Source: an uncultured Prevotellaceae bacterium
GTDB taxonomy: Bacteria; Bacteroidota; Bacteroidia; Bacteroidales; Bacteroidaceae
Length of the DNA: 38,168 bases
NCBI GenBank assembly: GCA_946188345.1
Contig: CAMHUI010000021.1
Location: 1 to 38,168 of the forward strand
Reading direction: 5' to 3'
Positions 17,315 through 25,223 of the stretch are shown here, piece by piece. Positions within the stretch are counted from its first letter, which is position 1, and each line of letters starts with the position of its first letter. A model generated the notes under the pieces. The model saw only the letters and a program-made list of their open reading frames with translations, was not told the origin of the DNA and did no database searches. The position numbers and the translations under genes are program-made.

Positions 17315-20300
17315 ATGACTTTTACAACATTCATCAAGCGTCCGGTGCTCTCGACGGTGATCTCTGTGCTCATCGTCATCCTGGGTTTCATCGGACTCGC
17401 CACACTGCCTATTGAGCAGTATCCCGACATCGCACCGCCTACGGTAGTGGTCTTCACCAGCTATCCCGGTGCAGATGCCGAAACAGTGAAGAACTCTGTC
17501 CTGGTGCCCCTCGAAGAGAGTATCAATGGTGTGGAGGGTATGGACTATATCAGCTCGTCGGCCTCGTCAGGCTCGGCCTCGCTGTCAATCCTCTTCCGTC
17601 AGGGCATGAACCCCGATATGTGTGCCGTGAACGTGCAGAACCGCGTTTCGCAGGCTCAAGCCTTGCTGCCAGCTGAGGTTACTCAGATTGGTGTCACCGT
17701 CATGAAGCGTCAGACTTCTCAGGTCATCATGTTCACCCTGACCTCAGACGGTCGTTACGACGATGAGTTCCTGACCAACTACAACAATATCAACGTGGTG
17801 CCGGCCATCAAGCGTATTCAGGGTGTCGGCGATGTGCAGAGTCCTGGTGTGAAGACCTACTCCATGCGTATCTGGCTGAAGCCCGATGTCATGAAGCAGT
17901 ATGGCCTTATGCCAACTGATATCACCGGTCTGCTGGCCGAGCAGAACGTCGAGGCAGCTCCGGGTACCTTCGGTGAGCGCTCCGACGTGGCCTATGAGTA
18001 CGCCATGCGTTATACGGGCCGACTGAAGAGCGAAGAAGAGTTCGGCAACATCATCGTTTCGAGTGATGTCAATGGCCAGACGCTCCGGCTGAAGGACGTG
18101 GCTGACATCGAACTTGGCGGCCTGCAGTACTCCGTATCGATGAAGAACAACAACCTGCCCTCGGTGATGGGTATGGTGCAGCAGATTGCCGGCTCTAACG
18201 CCAACCAGATTGCTGTCGACGTGAAGAAGGAACTGGAGGAACAGGCCAAGCTCTTCCCTCCGGGTATGGAGTATAAGATTAACTACGACGTGACGGAGTT
18301 CCTCTATGCGTCTATCGAAGAAGTGGTCTTTACCCTCTTCATGACGCTCTTCCTGGTGTTCCTCGTCGTGTATGTGTTCCTGCAGGACTTCCGTTCGACC
18401 CTCATCCCGCTTATTGCCGTCCCTGTCTCTCTGATTGGTACGTTCTTCTTCCTGAAGGTCTTCGGATTCTCCATCAACCTGCTGACGCTGTCGGCCCTGC
18501 TGCTGGCTATCGCTATCGTGGTCGACGATGCTATCGTGGTTGTTGAGGCTGTTCATGCCAAGCTCGACCAGGGCTATAAGAGTTCTCTTCGTGCCTCTAT
18601 CGATGCCATGAACGAAATTTCCGGTGCTATCATCTCCATCACGTTGGTCATGGCTTCGGTGTTCATTCCAGTATCGTTCATTGGCGGCACCAGCGGAACG
18701 TTCTATCGTGAGTTCGGTGTGACGATGGCCGTGTCCATCTTCATCTCCGCTCTGAACGCCTTGACGCTGTCGCCGGCTCTTTGTGCCATCTTCCTGAAAC
18801 CTCACGATAAGGACGGCAAGGAAGTAAAGATGTCGCGCATCGACCGCTTCCACACTTCTTTCAATACCGCTTATGAAAAGGTGCTCGGCAAGTATAAGAC
18901 CAGCGTCGAGAAGATAGTCCGCAAGCCGGTTCTGACGCTGGTTGCTGTTGTTGTCGGTATTGCCGTACTGGCCGTTACGATGACGACCACCAAGACCGGC
19001 CTTGTACCTGATGAAGACACAGGTACGCTCTTCTGCACGGTCTCGATGCCTCCAGCTACCTCTGTTGCCCGCACTCGCCAGGTCATCGACCAGGTAGACT
19101 CCATGCTGGCTGTCAACCCAGCCATCAAGAGCCGCGAGCAGATTCAGGGTTATAACTTCATTGCCGGTGCCGGTTCCGACCAGGCCACGTTCATCATCAA
19201 GCTGAAGTCTTTCGACGAGCGCCAGAAAGGTTTCTGGTGGAAACTCTCCGGACTGTGGCAGGGCGATGGCATCTATCGTTTCCTTGTCAATCCCTACGAT
19301 GCCATGTCGGTGCTGGGCTTGATATACAAGCAGACGGCTCAGATCAAGGATGCGCAGATTATTGCCTTCGCGCCGCCCATGATTCCCGGTTTCTCGGCCA
19401 ACAGTGGTGTGTCGCTGGTGATGCAGGACCGTACGGGTGGCGACCTGACGAAGTTCTATGGCGTTGTGAAAGACTATCTGGCCGAGCTCAACAAGCGTCC
19501 GGAAATCCAGATGGCCATGACGTCGTATAACCCGAACTATCCGCAGTATATGATTCATGTCGACGTGCCCAAGTGTAAGCAGGCCGGCATCTCGCCGCGC
19601 GTAGTGCTCTCTACGTTGCAGGGCTATTATGGCGGACTCTATGCTTCCAACTTCAATGCCTACGGTAAGCTCTACCGTGTGATGGTGCAGGGCTCACCTG
19701 ACACCCGCATGACGCCCGAGAGTCTGAACAATGTCTACGTCCGCACACCGAGCGGCATGTCGCCCGTCAGCGAGTATATGACGCTGGAGCGTGTCTACGG
19801 CCCTTCGAACATCAACCGCTTCAACCTCTTCACCTCTATCAATGTCACGGCTACCGTTGCCGAGGGCTATTCTACGGGTGAGGCCATCAAGGCCGTTCAG
19901 GAGGTTGCTGCCGGCACCCTGCCCACAGGCTATACCTACGACTATTCTGGACTGACCCGCTCCGAGGCAGCATCGAGCAACTCTACGGCACTCATCTTCG
20001 TGCTGTGCTTCATGTTCATTTACCTCATCCTCTCGGCCCAGTATGAGTCTTACATTCTGCCGTTGGCCGTGGTACTCTCGGTGCCCTTCGGTCTGGCAGG
20101 TGCCTTCCTCTTCACCGACATCTTTGGTCACTCCAACGATATCTACATGCAGATTTCTCTGATTATGTTGATTGGTCTGTTGGCCAAGAATGCCATTCTG
20201 ATTGTTCAGTTTGCTCTTGAGCGCCGCGAGCTGGGTATGGCCATCTCATGGTCGGCCGTGCTGGGTGCCGCAGCCCGTCTGCGTCCTATCCTCATGACCT

Positions 20301-20575
20301 CGCTGGCCATGGTCATCGGTCTGCTGCCTATGATGTTTGCCTCGGGTGTCGGCAAGAACGGTAACCAGACGCTGGGTGCCGCTGCCGTGGGAGGTATGCT
20401 CATTGGTACGCTCTGCCAGATTCTCGTTGTGCCTGCCCTGTTCGTCATCTTCCAGTCGCTTCAGGAGAAGTTCCGCCCGATGAAGTTCGAAGACGAGATG
20501 AACGAAGAGGTTGCCGCCGAGCTCTCGCAGTATGCCCATGGCGTCGTGCCCGCAGAATATAAAGTGGAAGAATAA
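17315..20575 (+). CDS. RND multidrug efflux pump, HAE1 family inner-membrane permease
   Basis: This is the proton-driven, AcrB-like trimeric pump. The 1086-residue protein has the duplicated plan of 12 membrane helices with two large periplasmic loops. It opens with the typical FIKRPVLSTVISVLIVILG and shows the PIEQYPDIAPP motif. The proton-relay residues are present: the aspartate pair in VVDDAIVVVE (D404, D405) and the lysine in LLAKNAILIVQFA (K958). The fold suggests export of hydrophobic drugs or bile salts, but the substrate cannot be read from sequence. It sits between the adaptor and outer-membrane genes; the latter starts 33 bases downstream. Confidence 0.96.
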   Translation: MTFTTFIKRPVLSTVISVLIVILGFIGLATLPIEQYPDIAPPTVVVFTSYPGADAETVKNSVLVPLEESINGVEGMDYISSSASSGSASLSILFRQGMNPDMCAVNVQNRVSQAQALLPAEVTQIGVTVMKRQTSQVIMFTLTSDGRYDDEFLTNYNNINVVPAIKRIQGVGDVQSPGVKTYSMRIWLKPDVMKQYGLMPTDITGLLAEQNVEAAPGTFGERSDVAYEYAMRYTGRLKSEEEFGNIIVSSDVNGQTLRLKDVADIELGGLQYSVSMKNNNLPSVMGMVQQIAGSNANQIAVDVKKELEEQAKLFPPGMEYKINYDVTEFLYASIEEVVFTLFMTLFLVFLVVYVFLQDFRSTLIPLIAVPVSLIGTFFFLKVFGFSINLLTLSALLLAIAIVVDDAIVVVEAVHAKLDQGYKSSLRASIDAMNEISGAIISITLVMASVFIPVSFIGGTSGTFYREFGVTMAVSIFISALNALTLSPALCAIFLKPHDKDGKEVKMSRIDRFHTSFNTAYEKVLGKYKTSVEKIVRKPVLTLVAVVVGIAVLAVTMTTTKTGLVPDEDTGTLFCTVSMPPATSVARTRQVIDQVDSMLAVNPAIKSREQIQGYNFIAGAGSDQATFIIKLKSFDERQKGFWWKLSGLWQGDGIYRFLVNPYDAMSVLGLIYKQTAQIKDAQIIAFAPPMIPGFSANSGVSLVMQDRTGGDLTKFYGVVKDYLAELNKRPEIQMAMTSYNPNYPQYMIHVDVPKCKQAGISPRVVLSTLQGYYGGLYASNFNAYGKLYRVMVQGSPDTRMTPESLNNVYVRTPSGMSPVSEYMTLERVYGPSNINRFNLFTSINVTATVAEGYSTGEAIKAVQEVAAGTLPTGYTYDYSGLTRSEAASSNSTALIFVLCFMFIYLILSAQYESYILPLAVVLSVPFGLAGAFLFTDIFGHSNDIYMQISLIMLIGLLAKNAILIVQFALERRELGMAISWSAVLGAAARLRPILMTSLAMVIGLLPMMFASGVGKNGNQTLGAAAVGGMLIGTLCQILVVPALFVIFQSLQEKFRPMKFEDEMNEEVAAELSQYAHGVVPAEYKVEE

Positions 20576-20608
20576 TAATCAGCAATGAGTAATTAGAAAT
20601 CAGTAATT

Positions 20609-22009
20609 ATGATTACCCGAAACAAAATAAACATCCTTATATTGGGTCTTGCAGTGGTGACACTCACTGGCTGCAAGAGCCTTTACGGCAAGTACCATCG
20701 TCCCGAGGTGAACGCCCAGGGCCTTGTGCGCGACCCCATCTCGCTCACCGATACGCTGGCTGTCAGCGACACGACCTCCTTTGGCAATATGCCTTGGCGC
20801 GAGGTGTTCACCGACCCTCAGCTGCAGACGCTCATCCAGCAGGCACTCGACAACAACCCCGACCTGCTCAATGCTGCACTGAACGTGAAGATGGTCGAGA
20901 CGCAGCTTACCGTGGCCAAGCTTGCCTTCATTCCCCAGTTCACCTTCACCCCCTCGGGCACCATCGCCTCGTGGGACGGCAACAAGCCTTCGAAGACCTA
21001 TCAGCTGCCCATTGCAGCCTCGTGGAATGTCGACCTCTTCGGCCGCATCCTCTCGCAGAAACGCTCTGCACAGATGCAGCTTCTCGCAACCCGCGACTAT
21101 CAGACCGTCGTGAAGACCAACATCATCTCAGCCGTAGCCAACATGTACTACACGCTGATGATGATTGACGCTCAGCTCGAGGTCATCACCGGCATGGAAG
21201 AGCTCACCGAGCGCACGTGGAACCTGATGAAGGAGTTCAAGGGTAGCCGTCAGGGCTATACCGACGCCGCCGTCACCAGTGCCGAGGCCAACCACATTGC
21301 CGTGAAGGCCCAGAAGGTTGACCTGCTGCGCCAGATGCGCGAGGTAGAGAACTCTCTCTCGCTCGTGCTCGGCCAGCCTGCCCAGACCGTTGAGCGCGGA
21401 CGGCTGGAGAACCAGTCGCTGCCCACCAACCTCTCGACAGGCATCTCGCTGCAGCTGCTCAACAATCGTGCCGACGTCCATGCCGCCGAGATGCAGCTCG
21501 CACAGTGCTTCTATGGCATCGAGACAGCCCGCAGCCGCTTCTATCCCAGCATCACCATCACGCCCAGCGGAACATTCACCAACTCAGCCGGAGGTATGGT
21601 TGTCAACCCTGGCAAGTGGTTGCTTTCTGCCGTTGGCTCCCTCGTGCAGCCCATCTTCATGAACGGACAGATTGTTGCCGGACTCAAGGTGGCCAAGATG
21701 CAGTATGAACAAGCCTACAACACATGGCAGCAGACAGTTCTGAAAGCCGGCAGCGAGGTCAGCAACGCCCTCGTGCTCTACAACTCGTCGGCCGAGAAGA
21801 GCGCCCTCGAGGCTCAGCAGATCAAAGCCCTCGAGTCGAACCTGAATACCACCACCACGCTCTTCAACCAGCGTGGAGGTACCTATCTCGAGATGATTCA
21901 GTCGCAGTCGAGCCTGCTCAATGCGCAGATATCTAAGATTACCGACGACTTCAACAAGATGCAAGCCGTCGTGAGCCTCTATCAGGCCCTCGGAGGAGGA
22001 GCAAAATAG
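20609..22009 (+). CDS. TolC-type outer-membrane efflux factor, lipoprotein (NodT family)
   Basis: This outer-membrane channel completes the tripartite pump. The 466-residue protein has a lipobox LTGC (C22) and the duplicated outer-membrane efflux repeat: long helical segments rich in Gln/Ala/Asn (LQTLIQQALDNNPDLLNAAL, and again ISLQLLNNRADVHAAEMQLA) alternating with beta segments (TFTPSGT, SITITPSGTFTNSAGG). The typical C-terminal YLEMIQSQSSLLNAQ helix is intact. It is the last gene of the operon. A 14-bp tandem repeat begins at its stop codon, and no hairpin terminator was found in the next 138 bases. Confidence 0.94.
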   Translation: MITRNKINILILGLAVVTLTGCKSLYGKYHRPEVNAQGLVRDPISLTDTLAVSDTTSFGNMPWREVFTDPQLQTLIQQALDNNPDLLNAALNVKMVETQLTVAKLAFIPQFTFTPSGTIASWDGNKPSKTYQLPIAASWNVDLFGRILSQKRSAQMQLLATRDYQTVVKTNIISAVANMYYTLMMIDAQLEVITGMEELTERTWNLMKEFKGSRQGYTDAAVTSAEANHIAVKAQKVDLLRQMREVENSLSLVLGQPAQTVERGRLENQSLPTNLSTGISLQLLNNRADVHAAEMQLAQCFYGIETARSRFYPSITITPSGTFTNSAGGMVVNPGKWLLSAVGSLVQPIFMNGQIVAGLKVAKMQYEQAYNTWQQTVLKAGSEVSNALVLYNSSAEKSALEAQQIKALESNLNTTTTLFNQRGGTYLEMIQSQSSLLNAQISKITDDFNKMQAVVSLYQALGGGAK

Positions 22010-22064
22010 TTGAGAGTTTAGTGTTGAGAGTTTAGTGTTGAGAGTTTAGTGTTTAGAGTTTAGA
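22009..22064. repeat. 14-bp tandem repeat at the end of the efflux operon
   Basis: GTTGAGAGTTTAGT is repeated exactly at 22009-22022, 22023-22036 and 22037-22050, followed by a degenerate fourth unit at 22051-22064. The first base is the last base of the outer-membrane gene's TAG stop. The repeat has no dyad and is not a terminator. Confidence 0.9.
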
Positions 22065-22147
22065 GCAGACTGATAGAATAGAAATCAGCGTTCGACATGC
22101 TGCAACTGTAATCATCATTTCTCATTACTCATTACTAATTATTAATT

Positions 22148-22930
22148 ATGGCAAGCGAAATTAGTCCCAAAGCCGAAATATCGCCCAAGGCGCAAATCGG
22201 CAACAACTGTAAGATATTTCCCTTCGTATATATCGAAGACGATGTCGTCATTGGCGACAACTGCATCATCTTCCCCTTCGTGAGCATCCTCAACGGCACA
22301 CGCATGGGCCGAGGCAACAAGGTCCACCAGGGCTCCGTTATCGCCGCCCTGCCGCAGGACTTCAACTTCCGAGGCGAGAAGAGTGAGTGCATCATCGGTG
22401 ACAACAACGTCATCCGCGAGAACGTCGTCATCAACCGTGCCACACATGCCGGCGCACAGACCGTCATCGGCAACGGCAACTTCCTCATGGAGGGAGCCCA
22501 TATCAGCCACGACACCAAGGTCGGCGACAACTGCGTCTTCGGCTACGGCACGAAGATTGCCGGCGACTGCGAGATAGGCAACGGCGTCATCTTCTCCTCG
22601 TCAGTCATAGCCAACGCCAAGACGCGCGTCGGCGAAGGCTCCATGGTGCAGGCTGGAACAACCTTCTCGAAGGACGTCCCCCCATACATCGTCGTAGGAG
22701 GAGCACCCGTCGGATACCACGGACCCAACAGCACCATGATGACGGCCTACGGCATCGGCGAGAAAGTGCAGAAGCACATCGCCAACGCCTACCGACTGGT
22801 GTTCAACGGTCAGAACAGCGTCTTCGACGCCATCCTGCAGATTAAGGACCAGGTGCCCGACAGTCCGGAGATTCAGAACATCACCCGGTTCCTCGAAGAG
22901 ACCACCCTCGGTGTCATCGGCAAGATTTAG
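22148..22930 (+). CDS. lpxA: Acyl-ACP--UDP-N-acetylglucosamine O-acyltransferase (LpxA family)
   Basis: LpxA adds a hydroxyacyl chain to UDP-GlcNAc, the first step of lipid A synthesis. The 260-residue protein is a left-handed beta-helix of hexapeptide repeats (IGNNCKI, IGDNCI, VGDNCVF, IGNGVIF) with the LpxA C-terminal helical domain. The catalytic histidine corresponds to H121 in GAHISHD, and the GGAPV segment is typical. It stands alone, without lpxD or lpxC-fabZ neighbours, so it may be a second LpxA-like copy. No promoter box is clear upstream; a strong terminator follows. Confidence 0.88.
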   Translation: MASEISPKAEISPKAQIGNNCKIFPFVYIEDDVVIGDNCIIFPFVSILNGTRMGRGNKVHQGSVIAALPQDFNFRGEKSECIIGDNNVIRENVVINRATHAGAQTVIGNGNFLMEGAHISHDTKVGDNCVFGYGTKIAGDCEIGNGVIFSSSVIANAKTRVGEGSMVQAGTTFSKDVPPYIVVGGAPVGYHGPNSTMMTAYGIGEKVQKHIANAYRLVFNGQNSVFDAILQIKDQVPDSPEIQNITRFLEETTLGVIGKI

Positions 22931-22954
22931 CATCGCAACGCAAAACCCCTGACG

Positions 22955-23010
22955 AAAATCGTTTCTGCCCCGCTTTACACAAGCCGGAGCAGAAACGATT
23001 TTTTCTTTTT
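22955..23010 (+). terminator. Strong intrinsic terminator of lpxA
   Basis: AAAATCGTTTCTGC (22955-22968) pairs perfectly with GCAGAAACGATTTT (22989-23002) around a 20-base loop, followed by a T-rich tail to 23010. The A-rich left arm means it could also act on minus-strand transcripts. Confidence 0.9.
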
Positions 23011-23225
23011 AACCCTCAAACCAATGCCCCCATCTCGTAATCAGTCTTGAGCATTGTGAATTATTTTGACAAAAAACCGTGAAAACTGCTCAGAGAATAG
23101 GCCTTTTTTGAATTTATTTTTCTTCGGTTGCAAATAACGCAGTTTTGAGCCCTTTTCTGCAACCAGTTGACAATGAGACGGATAGCGTTTTTGACTTTGA
23201 TAACCACCGACAAACCGACCAACGG

Positions 23226-23256
23226 AGCCGACTTTTCGGACAGCGAAAAGTCGGCT
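23226..23256. repeat. Hairpin with CGACTTTTCG/CGAAAAGTCG arms
   Basis: GCCGACTTTTCG (23227-23238) and CGAAAAGTCGGC (23244-23255) are perfect 12-bp arms around GACAG; A23226-T23256 adds a pair. There is no T tract on either strand, so it is not a standard terminator. The decamer CGACTTTTCG and its complement recur in both arms of the hairpin at 25224-25293. Confidence 0.85.
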
Positions 23257-23265
23257 TTCGTTCAG

Positions 23266-23370
23266 ACTTTTGGTACAAAAGTCATGACGATTCGTAAGAA
23301 ATCGTCATGCGATTTCTAAGAAATCATCGGGCGAATCGGTACAAAAGTCCTGACGATTTGTACCAAAAGT
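23266..23370. repeat. Nested palindrome of about 105 bp with internal direct repeats
   Basis: The outer arms ACTTTTGGTACAAA (23266-23279) and TTTGTACCAAAAGT (23357-23370) are perfect 14-bp complements. Inside, CGATTCG/CGAATCG (23288-23294/23332-23338) and AGAAATCG/CGATTTCT (23297-23304/23310-23317, loop TCATG) nest in order. Two direct repeats overlie this: a 23-bp unit beginning GGTACAAAAGTC at 23272 and 23338 (21 of 23 identical), and an 18-bp unit beginning GATT at 23289 and 23311. The whole could form a cruciform or a folded RNA. Confidence 0.85.
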
Positions 23371-23487
23371 TTGTGTGCCGAGTAAGAAGCCCCCCCGAAA
23401 ATACTAAAATAGCGGTTTCCTTTTTTCTAGAACACCAGAAAAAACAGACAGAAATTTTCGGTAAAAAATAATTACAAAGCGGCAATG

Positions 23488-23585
23488 GTTAGGAACCCCT
23501 AGGCAGCCCTAGATAGTCCTAGGAAGTCTTAGGAAAAACCTAGGCAGCCCTAGGCAATCCTAGATAGTCCTAGAAAAAACCTAGT
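23488..23585. repeat. CCTAGG array, 10-bp phased, left of the four-helix-bundle gene
   Basis: CCTAGG or near matches begin at 23488 (GTTAGG), 23498, 23508 (CCTAGA), 23518, 23528 (CTTAGG), 23539, 23549, 23559 (CCTAGA), 23569 (CCTAGA) and 23580 (CCTAGT). Steps are 10 bp except two of 11 bp, each following an A run. Spacers are short, such as CAGC, TAGT and AAGT. The last unit contains the TAG stop codon of the minus-strand gene (23581-23583). Confidence 0.95.
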
Positions 23586-24243
23586 AATTTCTATCCCCTC
23601 TCTCTATTCTCTCCTCTAATTCCTTTATCCTTGCCTTGAGGCGTCTGTTCTCTTCCTCAAGGGCCTTCATGCGCGCGTCCTGCTCTTGGCGGTAGCCGGT
23701 TCTGGCGGCGTGCATACGCTCCTTGATGCCTCCTTCGGTCACAAACTGATGTTCCAGCTTCTCTATATATGCACACATCAGCTTGTCGGTCTGGTGGCAG
23801 AGGGTGAGCAGGAGGTTTGCCAGCTCCTCATCGTCCATCTTTGCGACGTAGGGGGCGTAGTCGCTGTAGTCGTTATGTGAATGACAAAACTCCCTGAGTC
23901 GTTGCTGGCGCGGGTTATCTGCCTGCCACATGGAGAGGTGGTGGGTGTTGAGGTAGTCTTGATAGTCGGATCGCAGCTCCTGCAGGCTGCCACGGGCTAT
24001 GTTCATCAGCTTGATTTCCATCTCGGAGCTCGTCTGGCCGTCTTCGCTGCCCTCCACAATGTTCTGCTTGCCAGAGCGGGCAGCCTGCACCATCTGGTCG
24101 ACGGTACGGTCGCCGTGGGAAGGGAGAAAGCGACGGCAGAATTCCACCGTGAGCTGGTAGATGGCATCGCTCTTCCTGTAGAAGTATAGCTCTTTCCATA
24201 CCACCGGCTTCTTCAAAACCTTTCCTTTGGTATTATATTCCAT
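23581..24243 (-). CDS. Four-helix-bundle protein of the S23/IVP type with C-terminal coiled coil
   Basis: The first 110 residues match the four-helix-bundle family related to the 23S rRNA intervening-sequence protein and to Avd of diversity-generating retroelements: WKELYFYRKSDAIYQLTVEF (about 16-35), then LPSHGDRTVDQMVQAARSGK and QNIVEGSEDG (about 60-69). A middle region of about 100 residues follows, then a heptad-like coiled coil (about 185-218; LEEENRRLKARIKELEERI). This layout resembles the 'four helix bundle suffix' family that I recall from Bacteroidales. Avd-type relatives form pentameric barrels that bind nucleic acid; function here is unknown and no reverse transcriptase gene is nearby. 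CCTAGG arrays flank it on both sides. The ATG at 24243 has only AT-rich sequence upstream, without a clear promoter box. Confidence 0.85.
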   Translation of the reverse strand: MEYNTKGKVLKKPVVWKELYFYRKSDAIYQLTVEFCRRFLPSHGDRTVDQMVQAARSGKQNIVEGSEDGQTSSEMEIKLMNIARGSLQELRSDYQDYLNTHHLSMWQADNPRQQRLREFCHSHNDYSDYAPYVAKMDDEELANLLLTLCHQTDKLMCAYIEKLEHQFVTEGGIKERMHAARTGYRQEQDARMKALEEENRRLKARIKELEERIERGDRNY

Positions 24244-24276
24244 TGCAGATATTTTTTTAAATTAATTCTTTTTTTA

Positions 24277-24352
24277 TATAGGATTTCTTAGGACTGCCTA
24301 GGTTATCCTAGGAAATCCTAGGCTATCCTAGTTATTCCTAGGTTGTTCTGGG
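24277..24352. repeat. CCTAGG array, 10-bp phased, right of the four-helix-bundle gene
   Basis: Units begin at 24277 (TATAGG), 24287 (CTTAGG), 24297, 24307, 24317, 24327 (CCTAGT), 24337 and 24347 (TCTGGG), at exactly 10-bp steps. Perfect CCTAGG occurs at 24297, 24307, 24317 and 24337; the units at both ends are degenerate. Spacers (TTAT, AAAT, CTAT and similar) differ from those of the left array. The array fills most of the gap between the radical SAM stop (24355) and the four-helix-bundle start (24243). Confidence 0.95.
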
Positions 24353-24354
24353 AA

Positions 24355-25119
24355 TCAATAGCTTGCCGAGCATGGGATGCCTGCGGCGATGACGCGGTCG
24401 CGGATGGCGTCGAGCTCAGCATGGGTGGCCTTCTGGAGGGTGGCGTCAGGTGTCTCGCGGTCGACGGTATAGACCATCACCTGCTGGGGCTGGATGGCTT
24501 TCACGGCCTCAAGCCAGGGCGCGACGTACTGCTCGGTGGTGTTGTCGAGCTGCGGCCCGCGAAGGAACATGGTCTGGATGATGACGTGGCCATGGAATGT
24601 CTTGAGCTGGCGGATGATGTCGTTGACGTCGTATCGGCCCGTGGGGCGGTCGACGCGTCGGATAAAGTCGGCATCAACGGTGTCGAGCTTCTGGATGTTG
24701 TTGTCAACCAGCATCAGAGCCTCCACGACGTCGGGTCGGTGGAGCTGGGTGGCATTGCTGAGCACAGAGACGCGTGCCTCGGGACAGTAGCTGTCGCGAA
24801 GGCGGATGGTGTCGCTGATGATGCCGGCAAAGTCGGGGTGCGTGGTGGGCTCGCCGTTGCCGGCAAAGGTCAGCACGTCGGGCAGCTGGCCGTCGGCCTG
24901 CATCTGGCTGAGTCTCGACTCGAGGGCCTGGCACACTTCTTCGCGGGTAGGCCTCGGAGAGTGAGGGCGGAAGTCTTTGTTGAAACCACACTCGCAATAG
25001 ATGCAGTCGAAGGTGCACACCTTGCCGTCGGCTGGCATGAGGTTGATGCCGAGCGAGATGCCCAGTCGGCGACTGTGAACAGGCCCGAAGACGGGCGACG
25101 AATAGAGAACAGTGCTCAT
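24355..25119 (-). CDS. Radical SAM protein, COG0731-like
   Basis: The protein (255 residues from ATG 25119) begins with FGPVHSRRLGISLGINLMP, typical of the COG0731 group, and binds a [4Fe-4S] cluster through CTFDCIYC (C35, C39, C42). The GNGEPTTHP motif (about residue 87) and SNATQL follow, as expected for the SAM-binding barrel. The group is related to wyosine-type tRNA modification enzymes, but the bacterial substrate is unknown. A longer reading frame reaches 25206, but the promoter at 25149-25180 rules that out; ATG 25131 is a possible alternative. The four-helix-bundle gene follows 111 bases downstream on the same strand and may be cotranscribed through the array. Confidence 0.88.
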   Translation of the reverse strand: MSTVLYSSPVFGPVHSRRLGISLGINLMPADGKVCTFDCIYCECGFNKDFRPHSPRPTREEVCQALESRLSQMQADGQLPDVLTFAGNGEPTTHPDFAGIISDTIRLRDSYCPEARVSVLSNATQLHRPDVVEALMLVDNNIQKLDTVDADFIRRVDRPTGRYDVNDIIRQLKTFHGHVIIQTMFLRGPQLDNTTEQYVAPWLEAVKAIQPQQVMVYTVDRETPDATLQKATHAELDAIRDRVIAAGIPCSASY

Positions 25120-25148
25120 AGATGCTATCATGTATTTGTTTTCTGTCG

Positions 25149-25180
25149 CAAAGTTAAGAAAAAACGAGGGAAAAGCCAAA
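25149..25180 (-). promoter_or_regulatory. Promoter of the radical SAM gene
   Basis: On the minus strand TAACTTTG (complement of 25149-25156) is preceded by TTTG (complement of 25177-25180) at 20 bases, a full Bacteroidota promoter. Transcription near 25144 gives a leader of about 13 bases to ATG 25131 or 25 bases to ATG 25119. Confidence 0.8.
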
Positions 25181-25223
25181 TATATTTGAGCTTTTCCGAG
25201 TGCCAAATAAGTTCGGCGGAGTC

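Larger units (their letters stand above)
23011..23487. other. Repeat-rich non-coding stretch between lpxA and the four-helix-bundle gene
   Basis: I find no coding sequence here. The stretch holds weaker inverted pairs (AAAACTGC near 23092 with GCAGTTTT near 23142; GGTTGCA near 23126 with TGCAACC near 23158), a strong hairpin at 23226-23256 and a nested palindrome at 23266-23370, listed separately. Together with the CCTAGG array that follows, it makes this the most structured intergenic region of the window. Confidence 0.6.

Noticed and set aside
22083..22147. Promoter of lpxA in the AT-rich stretch upstream
   Set aside because: ATTACTCATTACTAATTATTAATT is repetitive and AT-rich but contains no TAnnTTTG match.
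23488..23585. CRISPR array reading of the CCTAGG repeats
   Set aside because: Repeats are 6 bp and spacers 4-5 bp, the spacers partly repeat each other, and no cas gene is present.
23581..24243. Diversity-generating retroelement accessory gene (avd)
   Set aside because: The four-helix bundle is related, but no reverse transcriptase, template or variable repeat is present, and the long C-terminal coiled coil is unlike Avd.
25120..25206. N-terminal extension of the radical SAM protein to 25206
   Set aside because: A full promoter lies at 25149-25180 within this extension, and homologues begin near FGPVHSRRLG.
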